From NCBI GenBank assembly GCA_023454175.1, contig JAEXRW010000029.1:1-26463 (forward strand): DNA of 26,463 nucleotides, read 5' to 3'. The DNA is from Bacillota bacterium. Lineage in GTDB: Bacteria > Bacillota > Clostridia > Christensenellales > JAEXRW01. Positions 15,302-23,289 of this stretch are shown here, one piece after another. Every line of letters begins with the position of its first letter. Within the stretch, counting starts at the first letter, position 1. The notes beneath the pieces are model-generated. The model was not told where the DNA came from, made no database searches, and saw nothing but the letters and a program-made list of their open reading frames with translations. The translations under genes and the position numbers were made by a program.

Positions 15302-16624
15302 ATGGACCAGGAGAGGCTCGGCAATGGGCTGGGGGATCCGAACGGCCTGTCGCTGCCGATGACGACACTGACTCATATCAAAAACAGCCGCTTCGAGATC
15401 AGCCCGGCCGACAGGACAGTCTTGCGCGAACTGGCCAAAAAAGTGGCGGAGCTGGCGGCAAGGCCGGAAGAAAAGGCGAAGAGGGAGCTCTGGTACAAGC
15501 ACAACGACCTGGAGAAGGCAAGACCGCTGGTTTACTGCGACCCGGAGAACGGCTGGTACGAGATCATCCCGCATCAGACGCTGAAATGCGGCGGCCCGCT
15601 GGCGCGGATCTGGGAATTTCGCCTGAGGAAGGAAATATTCTGGGCGGAGTCCATGAAGGACGACCGTGTGACGGAAGACAAGTTCCGTGTTCAGTATGTA
15701 TTTGACGAGACGTATTTCGGACTGAACCTGCATGTGATCGCAGGTGAGGACCTGGACGGCGCATACACCTGGGAACCCGCCCTGCCGGACTATGCAAACC
15801 TCAAAAACATGCGTTTCCGGGAGATGACGGTGGATCTCCAGCGTTCAAAACAGCTATTCGACCTGGCGCAGGAGACGGTGGGGGACATCCTGCGGGTCAT
15901 CTATGACGGATGCTTCTGGTGGTCCCTGGGCATGACATGGGACCTGGCGAACATGCGGGGCATGGAGCAGATGATGGCCGACATGTATGAAAACCCGGCC
16001 GACCTGCACAAACTCATGGCGCTTTTCCGGGACGACCACCTGCACAGGCTGGATTTGCTGGAAAAGAACGGACTGCTCACACTGAACAATGAAGGGGAAT
16101 ATGTGGGATCGGGCGGCTCGGGCTGGACAAAGGAGCTGCCGCAGAAGGACTTCGACGGAAAACACGTACGCACTATGGATATGTGGGGCTTTGCAGAGAG
16201 CCAGGAAACCATCGGCGTATCCCCCCAGATGTTCAATGAATTCATCCTGCCATACCAGATACCGCTGCTGGCGCGCTTTGGCCTGAACTGCTACGGCTGC
16301 TGCGAGCCTGTGGACAAGCGCTGGGAATACATCGTGAAGATCCCCCGCCTTCGCAGGGTATCCGTATCGGCGTGGGCAAACATCCATGACATGGCCGAAC
16401 GGCTGGGCGACAGATACATCTACTCATGGAAACCCAGGCCCTCGGACCTGGCATTCCCGTCCATCGACAAGGACGCCATACGCAGCTACATCCGCGAAAC
16501 GGTGAAGGCCGCCAAAGGATGCAACCTGGAGATCATCATGAAGGATAACCACACCATCGGCAATAATCCGCAGAACGTGATCGACTGGACCCGCATAGCC
16601 ATGGAAGAAGCAGGCGCGGTCTAG
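15302..16624 (+). CDS. Divergent URO-D-superfamily protein of unknown function
   Basis: The 440-residue protein is placed in the URO-D superfamily from its C-terminal half. M-F-N-E-F-I-L-P-Y precedes Y-G-C333-C334-E-P where relatives have H-S-C-G. Later D-N-H417-T-I-G-N-N-P-Q-N-V-I aligns with the H-N-I-Q-x-x-V-P-x-x-N-I end of the two upstream proteins. The metal-site histidine of H-x-C is therefore replaced, while cysteines and the terminal His remain. The first 130 residues are rich in charge and Trp/Tyr and show no domain I recognise. AAAGGAGG at about 15288-15295 supports ATG 15302. It lies between a typical URO-D gene and the creatininase-family gene, suggesting a shared pathway. The superfamily call is moderately secure; the reaction is unknown. 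Confidence 0.68.
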   Translation: MDQERLGNGLGDPNGLSLPMTTLTHIKNSRFEISPADRTVLRELAKKVAELAARPEEKAKRELWYKHNDLEKARPLVYCDPENGWYEIIPHQTLKCGGPLARIWEFRLRKEIFWAESMKDDRVTEDKFRVQYVFDETYFGLNLHVIAGEDLDGAYTWEPALPDYANLKNMRFREMTVDLQRSKQLFDLAQETVGDILRVIYDGCFWWSLGMTWDLANMRGMEQMMADMYENPADLHKLMALFRDDHLHRLDLLEKNGLLTLNNEGEYVGSGGSGWTKELPQKDFDGKHVRTMDMWGFAESQETIGVSPQMFNEFILPYQIPLLARFGLNCYGCCEPVDKRWEYIVKIPRLRRVSVSAWANIHDMAERLGDRYIYSWKPRPSDLAFPSIDKDAIRSYIRETVKAAKGCNLEIIMKDNHTIGNNPQNVIDWTRIAMEEAGAV

Positions 16625-16662
16625 CAACATTACCCTGAAACAGGGATGCAGGAGGGAAGATA

Positions 16663-17460
16663 GTGCGTACGGTGAAATACGAATCGCTCAGGCCCGATGA
16701 GATCGTCGAAGAACGCGCAAGGGCGCCGGTAGTGTACCTGCCCGTAGCCCCGCTGGAATGGCACGGGCCGCACCTGCCGGTGGGTATGGATGCCATCAAC
16801 GCATATGCCGTGAGCCTTATGGCAGCGAAACGGACTGGCGGGGTGGTGATGCCGCCGCTGTACTTTGGCACGGAACGCGCCAGGACGCCCGAACTGCTCC
16901 GGAATACCGGATTTACCGAGGGTGAACCCTACATGACCGGGCAGGATTTCCCGGCGAACAGCATCCTCAGCATGTACAGCCCCGAAGATATTTTCGGGGT
17001 GGTGGTACGAGAATACCTCCGCATGCTGGTGAAGCTGGAATACAGGCTCATCGTACTGGTCAACGGGCACGGGTCTCAAAACCAGGTGGAGACCCTGCAG
17101 CGGCTGGCGCATGAATACTCCAATGAAACAGACTGCCGGGTGCTTTATACCTGTGCACTGAACAGGCTGGATGATACAGACAGGGACTATGGACACGCAA
17201 CTCGGATGGAAACCGCCATCACGCTGCACCTTGCCGCCGACAGTGTGGACCTGGCAATGCTCCCCCCGAAACCGGAGAAGATCTATTACACTGAAACAGG
17301 CATCGTGGACGGCGAAGCCTTTGCGGGAAGACCCACACCGGATCATTCCGTCGACGCGGACCCCAGGGACGCCACTGCAGAACTGGGCAGGCGCTATGTG
17401 GAACACTCCGCAGCGCTGGTGGCAGGCGCCGTAATGGAATCACTCAAGCAAATCTCTTAA
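16663..17460 (+). CDS. Creatininase-family metal-dependent amidohydrolase
   Basis: The 265-residue protein carries the creatininase signature: L-E32-W-H34-G-P-H-L-P-V-G-M-D43, then V-N-G-H136-G-S-Q-N, then H-A-T-R-M-E183-T. By analogy Glu32, His34, Asp43 and His136 bind two metal ions, and Glu183 helps bind or activate water. Family members open cyclic amides (creatinine) or hydrolyse formamides and related bonds; specificity varies widely. GTG 16663 is used, with GGAGGGAAG at 16651-16659 just upstream. It is the last gene of the URO-D cluster, 38 nt after the previous gene, and ends before a strong terminator. No creatinase or sarcosine enzyme lies nearby, so creatinine itself is not implied. 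Confidence 0.88.
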   Translation: MRTVKYESLRPDEIVEERARAPVVYLPVAPLEWHGPHLPVGMDAINAYAVSLMAAKRTGGVVMPPLYFGTERARTPELLRNTGFTEGEPYMTGQDFPANSILSMYSPEDIFGVVVREYLRMLVKLEYRLIVLVNGHGSQNQVETLQRLAHEYSNETDCRVLYTCALNRLDDTDRDYGHATRMETAITLHLAADSVDLAMLPPKPEKIYYTETGIVDGEAFAGRPTPDHSVDADPRDATAELGRRYVEHSAALVAGAVMESLKQIS

Positions 17461-17614
17461 ATGCATATAGCTGCACACGTTACCATCCTTCAAAACAAAC
17501 CTGAGCGGCGCCGTCCGCGCCGCTGAAATGATATCCGGGCGCTCCGTATGTACACGCCGCTTCAATCTGCTTTTTATAGCCCATTTCCATATTGCACTGC
17601 ATGGTTCCCTTGAC

Positions 17615-17653
17615 AGCCGGAAGGGGCGGATCTTCGATCCGCCCCTTCCGGCT
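17615..17653. terminator. Strong terminator between convergent genes
   Basis: An 18-bp perfect stem, 17615-17632 with 17636-17653, has a TTC loop and is followed by TTATTTCCCC on the plus strand; before the stem the plus strand has TTCCCTTGAC. It lies between the creatininase-family gene (plus) and the SDR gene (minus). A smaller AGCGGCGC/GCGCCGCT hairpin at 17504-17524 sits closer to the plus-strand gene. The remaining 243-nt gap holds no supported gene. Confidence 0.82.
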
Positions 17654-17703
17654 TTATTTCCCCTGCCTGGCCATTACAGGCACCTTTATTGCAAGTATTT
17701 ACA

Positions 17704-18483
17704 TCACCAGGCTGTATAACCGCCATCCACCACGAAAACGCCGCCTGTGGTATAGGTGGAAGCCTCACTGGCCAGATACAGCACGATCCCATCCAGCTCC
17801 TCGGGCCTGCCGGGGCGGCTCATGGGGGTCATGGACATCCACCGATCGGGCCAGTCCCCGCCCTTTTCGAAGATGGGACGGGTCATCTCGGTCTCCATGT
17901 ATCCCGGGGCAATGGTATTGACGCGGATATTGTGGCGGGCCCATTCACAGGCCAAACTTTTTGTGAGATGGATCACGCCGGCCTTGGAGGCATTATACGA
18001 GGCCTGGCCCTGCGGCGTATTGACGATGACGCCCGACATGGAGGATATATTGATGATGCTGCCGGACCCCTGCGCGATCATGGCCTGCCCGACTGCCTGC
18101 GCGCAATAGAAGACGCCATTGAGATTGATATCCATGACTGCCTGCCAGTCTTTCACCGGCACATTCTCCGCCGGATTATGCTTGCAGATGCCTGCGTTAT
18201 TTACCAGCACGTCGATACGGCCAAACCGTTCCATGACTGCCTTTGCAAGCGCCTTGGCATCGGAAGGATCGGATACATCGCATTTGACGACCAGCGTGGA
18301 GACGCCGAAATCCTTCTCCAGAAGCTGGGCCGTTTCCCGGGCCAATTTGACATTGACCTCCGCCAGTACGATATCGGACCCCGCTCCGGCCAGCGCCTGA
18401 GCCATGGCCTTGCCCAGACCCTGCGCTCCTCCCGTGACGATGGAGACCTTGTTTTTCATCGAGAATTTGTCCAGAACACCCAT
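17704..18483 (-). CDS. SDR-family NAD-dependent dehydrogenase
   Basis: The 259-residue protein is a classical short-chain dehydrogenase. The cofactor loop T-G-G-A-Q-G-L-G is at residues 17-24 and N-N-A-G at 95-98. The catalytic Ser is in I-S-S (146-148), with Tyr163 and Lys167 in Y-N-A-S-K. Glu42 ends the second strand (V-L-A-E), which favours NAD over NADP. The closing G-G-V-F-V-V-D-G-G-Y is typical of sugar-alcohol and gluconate-type dehydrogenases. It is likely to oxidise a polyol or sugar acid at one carbon. A GGAGG ribosome site lies nine bases before the ATG at 18483. It is downstream of the short DeoC gene on the same strand, separated by 250 nt. Exact substrate is not determinable. 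Confidence 0.9.
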   Translation of the reverse strand: MGVLDKFSMKNKVSIVTGGAQGLGKAMAQALAGAGSDIVLAEVNVKLARETAQLLEKDFGVSTLVVKCDVSDPSDAKALAKAVMERFGRIDVLVNNAGICKHNPAENVPVKDWQAVMDINLNGVFYCAQAVGQAMIAQGSGSIINISSMSGVIVNTPQGQASYNASKAGVIHLTKSLACEWARHNIRVNTIAPGYMETEMTRPIFEKGGDWPDRWMSMTPMSRPGRPEELDGIVLYLASEASTYTTGGVFVVDGGYTAW

Positions 18484-18581
18484 TTGCAGATGCCTCCTTG
18501 AAATAGTACCGGTTCGTTATAAAGCCGGATATATTGTGAAAGGATTATGTGCAAAAATATAATCGTGAAAAGGAACTGAAC

Positions 18582-18620
18582 AACAGCCATTGAAGGCGCT
18601 TTGCCACCCGGCCGGCTGTT
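18582..18620 (-). terminator. Possible terminator downstream of the short deoC
   Basis: AACAGCC (18582-18588) pairs with GGCTGTT (18614-18620), and an inner GGC/GCC pair closes a smaller loop. On the minus strand it is followed by a T-rich stretch containing TTCCTTTT. The loop is long, so this is tentative. Confidence 0.33.
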
Positions 18621-18733
18621 ACCACCGTAAAAACACGCCTGCCCGTATCAAAACAGGCCAGCGGCATGTATAAAAATGAAAACGCTGGGCTATGCCATGT
18701 GATCCACCGATACGCACCCGGCGGATGCCCCGG

Positions 18734-19414
18734 TTATTTACCGGAATTAGCCTGCTCCATGAGCGCTATGCCCGACTTGACGCCTACGCCGAAGCGGGTC
18801 ACACCCAATTCGTGCATCCGGCATACGGTCTCGTAATCCCTGATCCCGCCCGCGGCTTTTATCTTGATCTTTCCGCCCACGGTTTTGGCCATGATATCCA
18901 CATGTTTCATCTCGGTGGGCTTCCCTGCCCAGCCCGAGCCTGTTTTGACGTAATCGGCGCCGCTGTCCGCCACGATCCTGCAGGCATCCGCAAGTTCGCT
19001 GTCCGTCAGGAGCATGGACTCAACGATGACCTTCAGGAGCTTGCCGTGGATCTCATCGCGCACGGCCTTGATATCCGCCGCCACTTCCGCAAACCTGCCC
19101 GATTTGAGGAAACCGACATTCATGACCATATCAAATTCGTCACAGCCTACCTCATACAGCGTACGCGCCTGGAAAGCTTTGACGCCCGAAAGCTCCGCAC
19201 CCGTGGGAAAACCGATGGGCGCGCCTACATGGAGGCCATGGGGGTGCAGCGCACTCACGAGCTCAGGCAAATAGCAGGGAAGGGAAAAGGCGCAAATAAA
19301 CCGGTACTTTTTAGCTGTTTCAATGAGGAAATGCAAATCGGATGCGGTGTTGTCGGTTTGAAGAATGCTCACATCGATCATTTGGGCGAGGCTGTCAGGT
19401 GGAATCCTAAGCAT
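18734..19414 (-). CDS. deoC: Deoxyribose-phosphate aldolase family protein, short form
   Basis: The 226-residue protein has the standard DeoC length without the N-terminal extension seen in the protein at 4380. Asp95 is in F-D-M-V-M-N-V-G, the Schiff-base Lys157 in Y-V-K-T-G-S-G, and Lys186 in I-K-A-A-G-G-I. The first helix, A-Q-M-I-D-V-S-I-L, has V-S where canonical DeoC has H-T/H-S, so His of the I-D-H motif is missing. T-S-T-G has become T-G-S-G, and the phosphate-binding C-terminal loop reads G-V-G-V-K-S-G. These changes suggest a related aldol substrate rather than deoxyribose 5-phosphate. AGAGGT lies seven bases before the start at 19414. A TTGACG-TATAAT promoter upstream faces away from the SDR gene at 19671. 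Confidence 0.86.
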   Translation of the reverse strand: MLRIPPDSLAQMIDVSILQTDNTASDLHFLIETAKKYRFICAFSLPCYLPELVSALHPHGLHVGAPIGFPTGAELSGVKAFQARTLYEVGCDEFDMVMNVGFLKSGRFAEVAADIKAVRDEIHGKLLKVIVESMLLTDSELADACRIVADSGADYVKTGSGWAGKPTEMKHVDIMAKTVGGKIKIKAAGGIRDYETVCRMHELGVTRFGVGVKSGIALMEQANSGK

Positions 19415-19486
19415 TTTGTGTACCTCTTTTATGAAAATTTATCGAACATACAAACCGTAAAATATGAATATACAGATTCCAGTACG

Positions 19487-19516
19487 ATTATAGGCTGGCG
19501 GGCTCATCATCGTCAA
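19487..19516 (-). promoter_or_regulatory. Sigma70-type promoter for the short deoC
   Basis: Read on the minus strand, TTGACG (19516-19511) and a consensus TATAAT (19492-19487) are separated by 18 nt. It drives the deoC ending at 18734 and is divergent from the promoter at 19546-19574. Confidence 0.7.
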
Positions 19517-19528
19517 GACTTAATAATA

Positions 19529-19574
19529 AAACTTTATAAACACAATTGAAAAAGGAGCTGCATTGTGTTATGAT
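19529..19574 (+). promoter_or_regulatory. Promoter with upstream 14-nt motif, copy 1
   Basis: AAACTTTATAAACA occupies 19529-19542. After three bases comes TTGAAA (19546-19551), a 17-nt spacer, and TATGAT (19569-19574). The same 14-mer, gap, boxes and spacing recur at 25995-26040. A TGCATATGCA palindrome (19574-19583) follows the -10. The motif lies between two divergent promoters, so a protein bound here could control both the deoC (minus) and the SDR gene (plus). Confidence 0.7.
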
Positions 19575-19658
19575 GCATATGCAGGAATAGCCTTACCTTA
19601 GCAGCTTTTCACTTTTTGTCCGGGGATGCAGACCGGCAGGCATCTTCTGCAACAGAGA

Positions 19659-19670
19659 GGGGGATCCCCC
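19659..19670 (+). promoter_or_regulatory. Palindromic ribosome binding site before the SDR gene
   Basis: GGGGGATCCCCC is a perfect 12-nt palindrome lying directly before the GTG at 19671. Its G run, with the preceding GAGA, is the ribosome binding site. Folding as GGGG-GATC-CCCC would hide this site and could reduce translation. Confidence 0.5.
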
Positions 19671-20408
19671 GTGAAAAAAGACCTGAACCAGCAGGTGGCA
19701 GTCGTCACGGGTGCTACACGGGGACTCGGCAGGACTATCACGCTGAAACTCGCCGAGAAGGGTGTGAAAACGGCCGCGCTGGCACGGAGCGCAACCGAAC
19801 TGGCAGACCTGGAAGAAGAGGTAGCACGCGCAGGCGGTACGGCGGCATTTTTCCAGTGCGACGTGACCGATTTCGACCAACTGGGCGAGGCGATGCGCAA
19901 GACCCATGAAAAATGGGGGAGCCTGGATATCCTCATCAACAATGCTGGTACCGGAAGCGATAAAACATTTGAAGAAATAACCCGTGAGGAGATAGACGCC
20001 TCCATCGATGTGAACCTCAAAGGCGTGATCTACGCAACCAAACAGGCGCTGCCCTACATGATGGGGTCAGGATATGGCAATATCATCAACATATCCTCCA
20101 TCGCGGCGCTGCGCGGGATCGCGGCGGCAAACCCCAACGGAATCTATGCCGCTTCCAAATTTGGCGTACATGGTTTTTCGCAGGCGATGTCGCAGCGCCT
20201 GCTCAAATACAACATACATGTGGCGGAACTATGTCCCGGCGCCATTGATACGAGCTGGTGGGACAGATGGCATTACCCGCATGGACGCAGCGCCATGATC
20301 CCAACCGAATATATCATGCGCATAGTCGAACTCATTTTGGAAACCCCCGAAAACGTGCTTTTCAAACAAGCCAACATGGTAACAACTGCCGAAGCCGACA
20401 TATGGTAA
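19671..20408 (+). CDS. SDR-family oxidoreductase
   Basis: The 245-residue protein is a classical short-chain dehydrogenase with T-G-A-T-R-G-L-G (residues 13-20), I-N-N-A-G, N-I-S-S and Y-A-A-S-K. Arg after the second strand (A-L-A-R-S) suggests NADP preference, unlike the SDR at 17704. The substrate-side segment after C-P-G-A-I-D-T reads S-W-W-D-R-W-H, unusually rich in Trp. The frame is open to ATG 19626, but GTG 19671 is favoured: AGAGGGGG lies just upstream and the resulting N-terminus (M-K-K-D-L-N-Q-Q-V-A-V-V-T-G) is of normal SDR length. Its promoter module is shared with that of the ABC permease at the right end. An imperfect ATGGTAACC/GGTTCACCAT hairpin overlaps its stop codon (20402-20427) and may terminate. 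Confidence 0.87.
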   Translation: MKKDLNQQVAVVTGATRGLGRTITLKLAEKGVKTAALARSATELADLEEEVARAGGTAAFFQCDVTDFDQLGEAMRKTHEKWGSLDILINNAGTGSDKTFEEITREEIDASIDVNLKGVIYATKQALPYMMGSGYGNIINISSIAALRGIAAANPNGIYAASKFGVHGFSQAMSQRLLKYNIHVAELCPGAIDTSWWDRWHYPHGRSAMIPTEYIMRIVELILETPENVLFKQANMVTTAEADIW

Positions 20409-20440
20409 CCGTGATGTGGTTCACCATTTGAAAGTGATAC

Positions 20441-20469
20441 TATACATTTTTAACAAGCCTGTGTATAAT
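20441..20469 (+). promoter_or_regulatory. Promoter before the ROK regulator
   Basis: A consensus -10 TATAAT lies at 20464-20469. The matching -35 region 17 nt upstream is TATACA (20441-20446), four of six to consensus. The surroundings are AT-rich and the ROK start follows at 20514. Confidence 0.45.
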
Positions 20470-20513
20470 TTTTGAAAAATGATGTAAAGAAGCAAAAAAA
20501 GAGGTAACGAACC

Positions 20514-21716
20514 GTGTTACATAATGCAACCAAGGAGATGTTGCGCAACATCAACAAGGAAATGATCCGGGTGAACAATAAAAAGCAGATCCTGAATCTG
20601 ATCCAAAAAAACAAAGTTGTTACGCAGGCCTATCTGAAAAAGGAACTGAATATCAGTATCACGACCATCATATCCAATATCAATGAACTGATCAATGAAG
20701 GCATGGTGGAAATCAGCGGAATGGGCGATTCGACAGGGGGCAGAAAACCTGTACAGGTGGCCTTCCGCAAGGATGCCCATTATTCCATCGGCGTGGACCT
20801 GATGGTCCAGGGCACCCGCATCATCGTGGCAAACCTCGATTCCGAGATCGTCGCTGACTCCACGATCCCGCCAAACAGGAAACAGCCCGCCGAATACTTC
20901 CAGTCTATCGCCAACGAGATCGACCGGATGCTGAAAGCAAAAGGTATTCCACGGGAAAAGGTGCTGGGAGTGGGATTTTCCATCCCGGCCACTGTAAACG
21001 AGGAAAAGATGCTGCTGGAGGAAGCGGTCAACCTGAACCTGAGCAATATAGATTTCAAGGAATATGAAAAGACCATCGGCTTCCCGCTCTATATCGAAAA
21101 CGAAGCCAATATCGCCGCGTATGCTGAAATGAAGCTGGGCATCGCCAAGGATACCAGCAACATCCTCTACGTCTCGATCACGGACAAGGGCGTGGGCACG
21201 GGCATCATCATCAACGGCCGCCTTTACAAAGGCAAAAACAAGCGTGCAGGCGAATGCGGGCACATCAAGATCGTGATGAATGGCGACAAATGCTGCTGCG
21301 GCATGCGGGGATGCTGGAACGCATATGTCTCGGAAGATGTGCTGCTGGAACAGTATGAAACCGTATCGGGGAAAAAAGTAACGCTGGACGGATTCATGGA
21401 CGAACTGCGGCAAGAAGAACCCAACGCCGTGCAGATCTGGGACAGGTACCTGGACTACTTCACCGCGGGGCTCGAAAGCCTGATATTTTCCTTCGACCCC
21501 AATTATGTCATCATCGGCGGCAGGATCGCCCACTACGAGGAATTCCTGATCGAACCGCTGAAATCAAAGGTCTTTCGGGCGGACAACGTTTTCTTCAAAC
21601 GGGACGACGTAAAAATCCGCGTATCCAAGCTGATGGAGAACTCCTCCGTCCTGGGCGCTTCCCTTTTGCCGCTCGTAAAGCTTTTCAGCCTGAACGAAAA
21701 ACTCCTCTGCCTGTGA
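20514..21716 (+). CDS. ROK-family transcriptional regulator (XylR/NagC-type)
   Basis: The 400-residue protein has an N-terminal winged helix-turn-helix (about residues 20-75; Q-A-Y-L-K-K-E-L-N-I-S-I-T-T-I-I-S-N) and a ROK sugar-kinase-like domain. The ROK zinc motif is present as G-E-C-G-H followed by K-C-C-C-G-M-R-G-C-W. The ATP-binding D-x-G-x-T loop at the start of the kinase fold reads V-D-L-M-V-Q-G-T, so catalysis is unlikely and ligand sensing is expected. GTG 20514 is used, with GAGG at 20501-20504; an in-frame ATG eight codons in is possible. It directly precedes the xylulokinase-like gene by 37 nt, the classic position of a xylose-type ROK repressor of the kinase operon. Confidence 0.9.
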   Translation: MLHNATKEMLRNINKEMIRVNNKKQILNLIQKNKVVTQAYLKKELNISITTIISNINELINEGMVEISGMGDSTGGRKPVQVAFRKDAHYSIGVDLMVQGTRIIVANLDSEIVADSTIPPNRKQPAEYFQSIANEIDRMLKAKGIPREKVLGVGFSIPATVNEEKMLLEEAVNLNLSNIDFKEYEKTIGFPLYIENEANIAAYAEMKLGIAKDTSNILYVSITDKGVGTGIIINGRLYKGKNKRAGECGHIKIVMNGDKCCCGMRGCWNAYVSEDVLLEQYETVSGKKVTLDGFMDELRQEEPNAVQIWDRYLDYFTAGLESLIFSFDPNYVIIGGRIAHYEEFLIEPLKSKVFRADNVFFKRDDVKIRVSKLMENSSVLGASLLPLVKLFSLNEKLLCL

Positions 21717-21753
21717 AGACCAGGCAATTACTTTACGCACGGAGGTATGCCTG

Positions 21754-23289
21754 ATGCCATATTACCTAGGCATAGACGTGGGGACTTCCGCCGTCAAGGC
21801 GCTTCTCATCGACGAGAAGGGCACTATAGCCGGAAGCAGTTCACATGCATGCTCCCTGCGCCAACCTTTCATCGGGTGGGCGGAACAGGACCCGGAGGAA
21901 TGGTGGACAGCCACTGTGGCCGCTGTCAAAAGCCTTTTGGCAGGCGGTGCAGACCCGGGGCAGATCAAAGGGATCGGCCTGACGGGGCAGATGCACGGGC
22001 TGGTGGCCCTGGACACGAACCACGACGTGCTGCGGCCCGCCATCATCTGGTGCGACCAGCGCACGGCGAAGGAAGCGGCCGCCATCACCTCCAAGATAGG
22101 CGACAGCCGCCTTTTGAATGTAACAGGCAACCTGGCCTTGACGGGCTTCACCGCCGCGAAGATCCTGTGGGTGAAAAACAACGAACCCGCGGTATTTGAA
22201 AAGATACACAAAATTCTCTGGCCCAAAGACTACATACGCTTCCGCCTATCGGGGGAGCTATCGACAGATATATCGGACGCCAGCGCCACGAACCTGCTGG
22301 ATATACGCACGGGAAAATGGAGCAGGGAGATCGCGGGCGACCTGGGCATACCCTTTGAATACCTGCCCCCGGTCAGCAACTCATCCGAACTGAGCGCAAA
22401 GGTATCGGCGCGGGGAGCGGAAGAAACGGGGCTGGCCATGGGTACCCCCATCGCGGGCGGCGCGGGCGACCAGATCGCGGGGGCGGTGGGCAGCGGGATC
22501 GTACAGGAAGGGCTTGCCTCTTCCGTGATCGGCTCTTCGGGCGTGGTGATCACGCAGACTGATAAACTCGCGATAGACGACCGCTGCAGGGTCCACACTT
22601 TTTGCCATGCCATCCCGGGCAAGTGGTGCGTGCTGGGCGTGACACAGGGCGCAGGCCTTTCGCTGAAATGGCTGAAGGAAAACTGCTGCGGCGCCGAAGA
22701 CTACCTGGGGCAGCATCTCGGGGATTCCCCCTATGCCATCATGGGCCGTGAGGCGGGAAGGGCCCCGGTGGGCAGCCAGGGACTGATCTTCCTGCCATAC
22801 CTGATGGGCGAGCGGACTCCGCATCTGGATCCCGATGCAAAAGGGGTATTTTTCGGGATCAGCGCCAAAACCACGCACAACGACCTCATACGCGCCGTCA
22901 TGGAAGGCGTGGCTTACAGCCTGAAAAACTGCTTTGACCTGGTGGTGCAGCTGGGGCTGGACGTCAACGAGGTACGGGTATCGGGCGGCGGCGGGCGCAG
23001 CGAAGTATGGCGGCAAATCCAGGCCGATGTTTACGGATGCGACGTGACCACCCTGGTCAATGACGAGGGACCATCCTTTGGGGCCGCCATCCTGGCAGCT
23101 GTGGGGGCGGGGGAATATGCCGGAATCCAGCAGGCCAGCTCGCATCTGGTGCGGCGCATGGATGTACAAAAGCCCCTAACCGAAAACACGAAAACCTATC
23201 GGAAATACTATGAAATTTACTGCGACCTTTACGGTCTGCTGGCCGAGCCTTTCAAGCGCCTGGCACAGATCACGAAAGGCGGGCAATGA
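21754..23289 (+). CDS. xylB: Xylulokinase-like FGGY kinase
   Basis: The 511-residue protein shows the xylulokinase pattern: L-G-I-D-V-G-T-S-A-V-K at the start, T-G-Q-M-H-G near residue 77, I-I-W-C-D-Q-R-T near 97, Y-L-M-G-E-R-T-P-H-L-D-P near 350 and V-S-G-G-G-G-R-S-E-V-W in the C-terminal domain. It should phosphorylate D-xylulose or a close ketose such as D-ribulose at the terminal hydroxyl. GGAGG at 21741-21745 lies eight bases before ATG 21754. Its TGA overlaps the next gene's ATG (ATGA), so translation is coupled to an epimerase of the expected product. It differs in active-site segments from the kinase at 7545 and is the better xylulokinase candidate. Confidence 0.9.
   Translation: MPYYLGIDVGTSAVKALLIDEKGTIAGSSSHACSLRQPFIGWAEQDPEEWWTATVAAVKSLLAGGADPGQIKGIGLTGQMHGLVALDTNHDVLRPAIIWCDQRTAKEAAAITSKIGDSRLLNVTGNLALTGFTAAKILWVKNNEPAVFEKIHKILWPKDYIRFRLSGELSTDISDASATNLLDIRTGKWSREIAGDLGIPFEYLPPVSNSSELSAKVSARGAEETGLAMGTPIAGGAGDQIAGAVGSGIVQEGLASSVIGSSGVVITQTDKLAIDDRCRVHTFCHAIPGKWCVLGVTQGAGLSLKWLKENCCGAEDYLGQHLGDSPYAIMGREAGRAPVGSQGLIFLPYLMGERTPHLDPDAKGVFFGISAKTTHNDLIRAVMEGVAYSLKNCFDLVVQLGLDVNEVRVSGGGGRSEVWRQIQADVYGCDVTTLVNDEGPSFGAAILAAVGAGEYAGIQQASSHLVRRMDVQKPLTENTKTYRKYYEIYCDLYGLLAEPFKRLAQITKGGQ

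Noticed and set aside
16632..16644. CCCTG-AAA-CAGGG hairpin before the creatininase-family gene
   Set aside because: The 5-bp stem is short, has no T run and lies in a 38-nt gap inside an apparent operon, so it is not called as a terminator.
16663..17460. Reading the creatininase-family gene as true creatininase
   Set aside because: The family covers several amide and formamide hydrolases, and no creatinase or sarcosine-metabolism gene is present in the window.
18692..19549. A 285-codon plus-strand frame opposite the short DeoC
   Set aside because: The minus strand encodes a full DeoC with catalytic residues, ribosome site and promoter. The plus frame has none of these.
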